DNA of 7,370 bases from Halanaerobiaceae bacterium (GTDB lineage Bacteria > Bacillota_F > Halanaerobiia > Halanaerobiales > CSSED10-376), in the NCBI GenBank assembly GCA_003557445.1, contig PWOK01000060.1, positions 1 to 7,370 on the forward strand, read 5' to 3'. The translations under genes were made by a program, and so were the position numbers. The notes beneath the pieces are model-generated. The model was not told where the DNA came from. It did no database searches and was given only the letters and a program-made list of their open reading frames with translations. This document shows, piece by piece, positions 5,889 through 7,370 of the stretch. The first letter of the stretch is position 1. Every line of letters begins with the position of its first letter.

Positions 5889-6907
5889 TAAGACCTACCT
5901 CCTCCCTGATTATCAGGAGGACCAAATTCCAGTCGAATATGATCATCAATTAAATCAGCATATTGATAGGTATTTATCAAAATTTTATCTCCTTTATTTA
6001 AACCTTCAATTACCTCTATTTCCAGACCATCACTTAACCCTGTTATAATTTCTGTAGGTTCTGGAGAATTCCCATTCCTGATTAGAACAGCATACTGACT
6101 ATCATCTTTTTCATAAACAGCAGTTACAGGGATAATTACTTTATCCTGGACCGAATCAACAACTATTTCTACATCAGCTGAATAACCTGGCCTTAAAAAT
6201 GATTCAGTAGTCTCAATATCAATGGTTACCGGTACCATAACCAGGCCTCCATCTGTTTGTGCCCTTTTATCTATTTTAAGAATTTCACCACTTAAATCTT
6301 TACCAGACAAAGCCTTGATATCAATTAAAGCCTCCTGACCTTCTTTAATTAATCCACTGTCAGCTTCATTAATATTTACTTTAACCTGATAACTCTGCTC
6401 ATCAATAATACTTAACACAGGATTATTGGCAGTCACATAATCACCGGTGGATAACTCAAAATCAATTATCTGACCTGATATTTCAGCCTTTAAAATTCTA
6501 TCCTCTAATTCCTGTTCAGCCATTTCCAGTTCAATTCTTCGGGATTTTTTTTCTGTTTCTGTACCCTCAATTTGAGCTTCTGAATAAGCTTTTTGAGCCC
6601 TGAGTAAATTTAATCTCTGTTGATGTGAATTTAATTTGAGTAACTGTTCCCCGGTTTCTACATGCTGGCCTTCCTCAATATATATTTCTTCAATTCTACC
6701 ACCCTGGTTGAAAAAATGTTGTCTATCAGAGGCAGGGTATATATTCCCAGATGCTGAGATAGTCTGCTGTAGTTCACCTGTTTCTACTTCCATAATATGA
6801 TGTTGGGCAATGGTTTCAGAAATCTGGTCCCTGTTTAAAATTCTCATTAAAGAAAAAAGTAATATAATTATAACTAAAATCATAAGTATCCACTTTTTTT
6901 TACTCAT
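5888..6907 (-). CDS. MacA-like periplasmic adaptor / membrane-fusion protein (HlyD family)
   Basis: The protein of 339 aa starts with a basic MSKKKW followed by a hydrophobic membrane anchor (about 6-24) with no lipobox Cys. Two lipoyl half-motifs (about 66-92, GGRIEEIYIEEGQHVETGE; and about 139-168, AEISGQIIDFELSTGDYV) flank a short helical hairpin (about 94-137). A beta-barrel (about 172-250, ending LRPGYSADVEIVV) and a membrane-proximal domain (about 255-325) follow. This is the MacA/YknX domain order. The protein should link the permease to the outside. The hairpin is much shorter than in TolC-docking adaptors, which suggests it does not reach an outer-membrane channel, or does so differently. 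ATG 6907 was chosen because AAGGGG lies seven bases upstream and it directly precedes the Lys-rich anchor; an in-frame GTG at 6952 lies inside the MarR gene. It is the first transport gene of the operon, 22 bp after the MarR stop. Confidence 0.92.
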   Translation of the reverse strand: MSKKKWILMILVIIILLFSLMRILNRDQISETIAQHHIMEVETGELQQTISASGNIYPASDRQHFFNQGGRIEEIYIEEGQHVETGEQLLKLNSHQQRLNLLRAQKAYSEAQIEGTETEKKSRRIELEMAEQELEDRILKAEISGQIIDFELSTGDYVTANNPVLSIIDEQSYQVKVNINEADSGLIKEGQEALIDIKALSGKDLSGEILKIDKRAQTDGGLVMVPVTIDIETTESFLRPGYSADVEIVVDSVQDKVIIPVTAVYEKDDSQYAVLIRNGNSPEPTEIITGLSDGLEIEVIEGLNKGDKILINTYQYADLIDDHIRLEFGPPDNQGGGRS

Positions 6908-6929
6908 AGTGAAGCCCCTTTCTGTGGAA

Positions 6930-7208
6930 TTATTTGTTTTCCAGTAAATCACAATACTTTTCCAGTAGTTTTATCATCATTTGTTTTTCTTTTTTGGTGA
7001 AATTTATAAGATCCTCTTCCAGAAAAGTCAAAGCTTTTTTTCTAATATTATTTACTGTCTTTTCTCCTTTTTCAGTAAGACATACTTTAACAACCCGTCG
7101 GTCTTTACTACTATTAAAACGTGTTACCAGTTCTTTTTCCAGCAGACGATCAACCAGACCGGTGGCTGTTGGAGGTTGACACTGCATTTTTTCTACCAGT
7201 TCTTTCAT
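6930..7208 (-). CDS. MarR-family transcriptional regulator, probably 5'-truncated
   Basis: From ATG 7208 the frame gives 92 aa, with MarR recognition helix QPPTATGLVDRL (11-22), wing SSKDRRVVKVCLTEKG (33-48, including the DRR signature) and C-terminal dimerisation helix. MarR proteins are usually about 140-150 aa. MarR-like sequence continues upstream in frame (YRFFVLIILKKRKEAA) for up to 25 codons to a TAA at 7284-7286, with no ATG, GTG or TTG in that stretch. ATG 7208 also has no Shine-Dalgarno sequence and falls inside the winged-helix region. The first roughly 40 residues of the family, mainly the N-terminal dimerisation helix, are missing. Rare initiation at an ATT near 7268 after AAGGG is conceivable but unlikely. 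As neighbour of the MacAB-like genes it would be their expected ligand-responsive repressor. The gene is probably a remnant, or altered at its 5' end by insertion, deletion or sequencing error. Confidence 0.72.
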   Translation of the reverse strand: MKELVEKMQCQPPTATGLVDRLLEKELVTRFNSSKDRRVVKVCLTEKGEKTVNNIRKKALTFLEEDLINFTKKEKQMMIKLLEKYCDLLENK

Positions 7209-7243
7209 GGCTGCTTCTTTTCTTTTTTTTAAAATAATTAGAA

Positions 7244-7280
7244 CAAAAAACCGGTAACACTTTATTAAAATGTTACCGAT
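7244..7280 (-). terminator. Intrinsic terminator (minus strand) just upstream of / overlapping the MarR frame
   Basis: The minus strand has an 8-bp perfect stem CGGTAACA/TGTTACCG (7271-7278 with 7252-7259), extended by a G-U and an A-U pair. It has an 11-nt loop and is followed by a run of U residues. The opposite strand has no U-tract, so it terminates leftward transcription, from outside the window toward marR. It either ends a gene beyond the right edge or acts as an attenuator for the exporter operon. It overlaps codons that still look MarR-like, which is unexpected for a normal 5' region. Confidence 0.75.
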
Positions 7281-7370
7281 CCCTTATATTTATACTATCT
7301 TATTTTTTTATTCCATAATAATCATTAAAAACGGAGACCTGAGACTATACTCAGTGAAGCCTCACTGGAA
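7281..7370. other. Region upstream of marR with two overlapping small hairpins at the window edge
   Basis: No reading frame here resembles the missing MarR N terminus. The left part is AT-rich with weak minus-strand promoter-like sequence (TATAAA near 7290, poor -35). The last 32 bp are distinctly less AT-rich and carry CTGAG/CTCAG (7339-7343 with 7350-7354) and CAGTGA/TCACTG (7352-7357 with 7362-7367). The two hairpins share CAG and so exclude each other. They could belong to an element or RNA that continues to the right; the sequence shown does not identify it. Confidence 0.45.

Noticed and set aside
6908..6952. Upstream GTG start (6952) for the MacA-like gene
   Set aside because: It would overlap the MarR gene and add a polar peptide before the membrane anchor; ATG 6907 has AAGGGG seven bases upstream.
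6934..7232. Plus-strand Phe/Ser-rich frames at 6934-7179 and 6981-7232
   Set aside because: They are shadows of the Lys/Glu-rich MarR coding sequence on the opposite strand.

Overview
The window is AT-rich bacterial chromosome with short intergenic gaps, strong GGAGG/AGGGG ribosome-binding sites, A/T-ending codons and intrinsic terminators. This fits a low-GC Bacillota-type anaerobe. Halanaerobiales or Clostridia is my guess from protein flavour and codon use; no marker gene in the window proves it.

Layout, left to right. Positions 1-443 contain no protein gene that I can support. They begin with a perfect 40-bp inverted repeat (arms 1-40 and 70-109), followed by very AT-rich DNA. A near-consensus sigma-A promoter (268-296) and a GC-rich intrinsic terminator (410-445), both on the + strand, then bracket about 140 nt. 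That interval has nested complementary arms and an anti-Shine-Dalgarno motif, so I call it a candidate small RNA. On the minus strand, 3300 to 444 is a two-gene unit: a short MutS-family ATPase followed 13 bp later by a CCA-adding-enzyme/poly(A)-polymerase-type nucleotidyltransferase whose HD domain has lost its HD signature. A divergent monocistronic class I SAM methyltransferase runs rightward from 3424 to 4011.

From 7208 back to 4018 on the minus strand lies an export operon: a MarR-type regulator, a MacA-like membrane-fusion protein, a MacB-type ATPase and a MacB-type permease. The three transport genes are coupled by 1-bp and 4-bp overlaps. Together they should form an ATP-driven MacAB/YknXYZ-type exporter of unknown substrate, with the adjacent MarR protein as the expected local repressor.

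The MarR gene looks damaged. MarR-like reading frame continues upstream of its first ATG without any start codon, ends at a stop (7284-7286), and runs directly into an intrinsic terminator (7244-7280) pointing toward the operon. The last 40 bp of the window hold two overlapping small hairpins of unknown origin.

Most genes are ordinary housekeeping or efflux functions. The best candidates for something undescribed are the small RNA at 303-440, the 40-bp palindrome, the variant MutS-family protein, and the truncated MarR/terminator junction. I see no CRISPR array, tRNA, rRNA or complete transposon.
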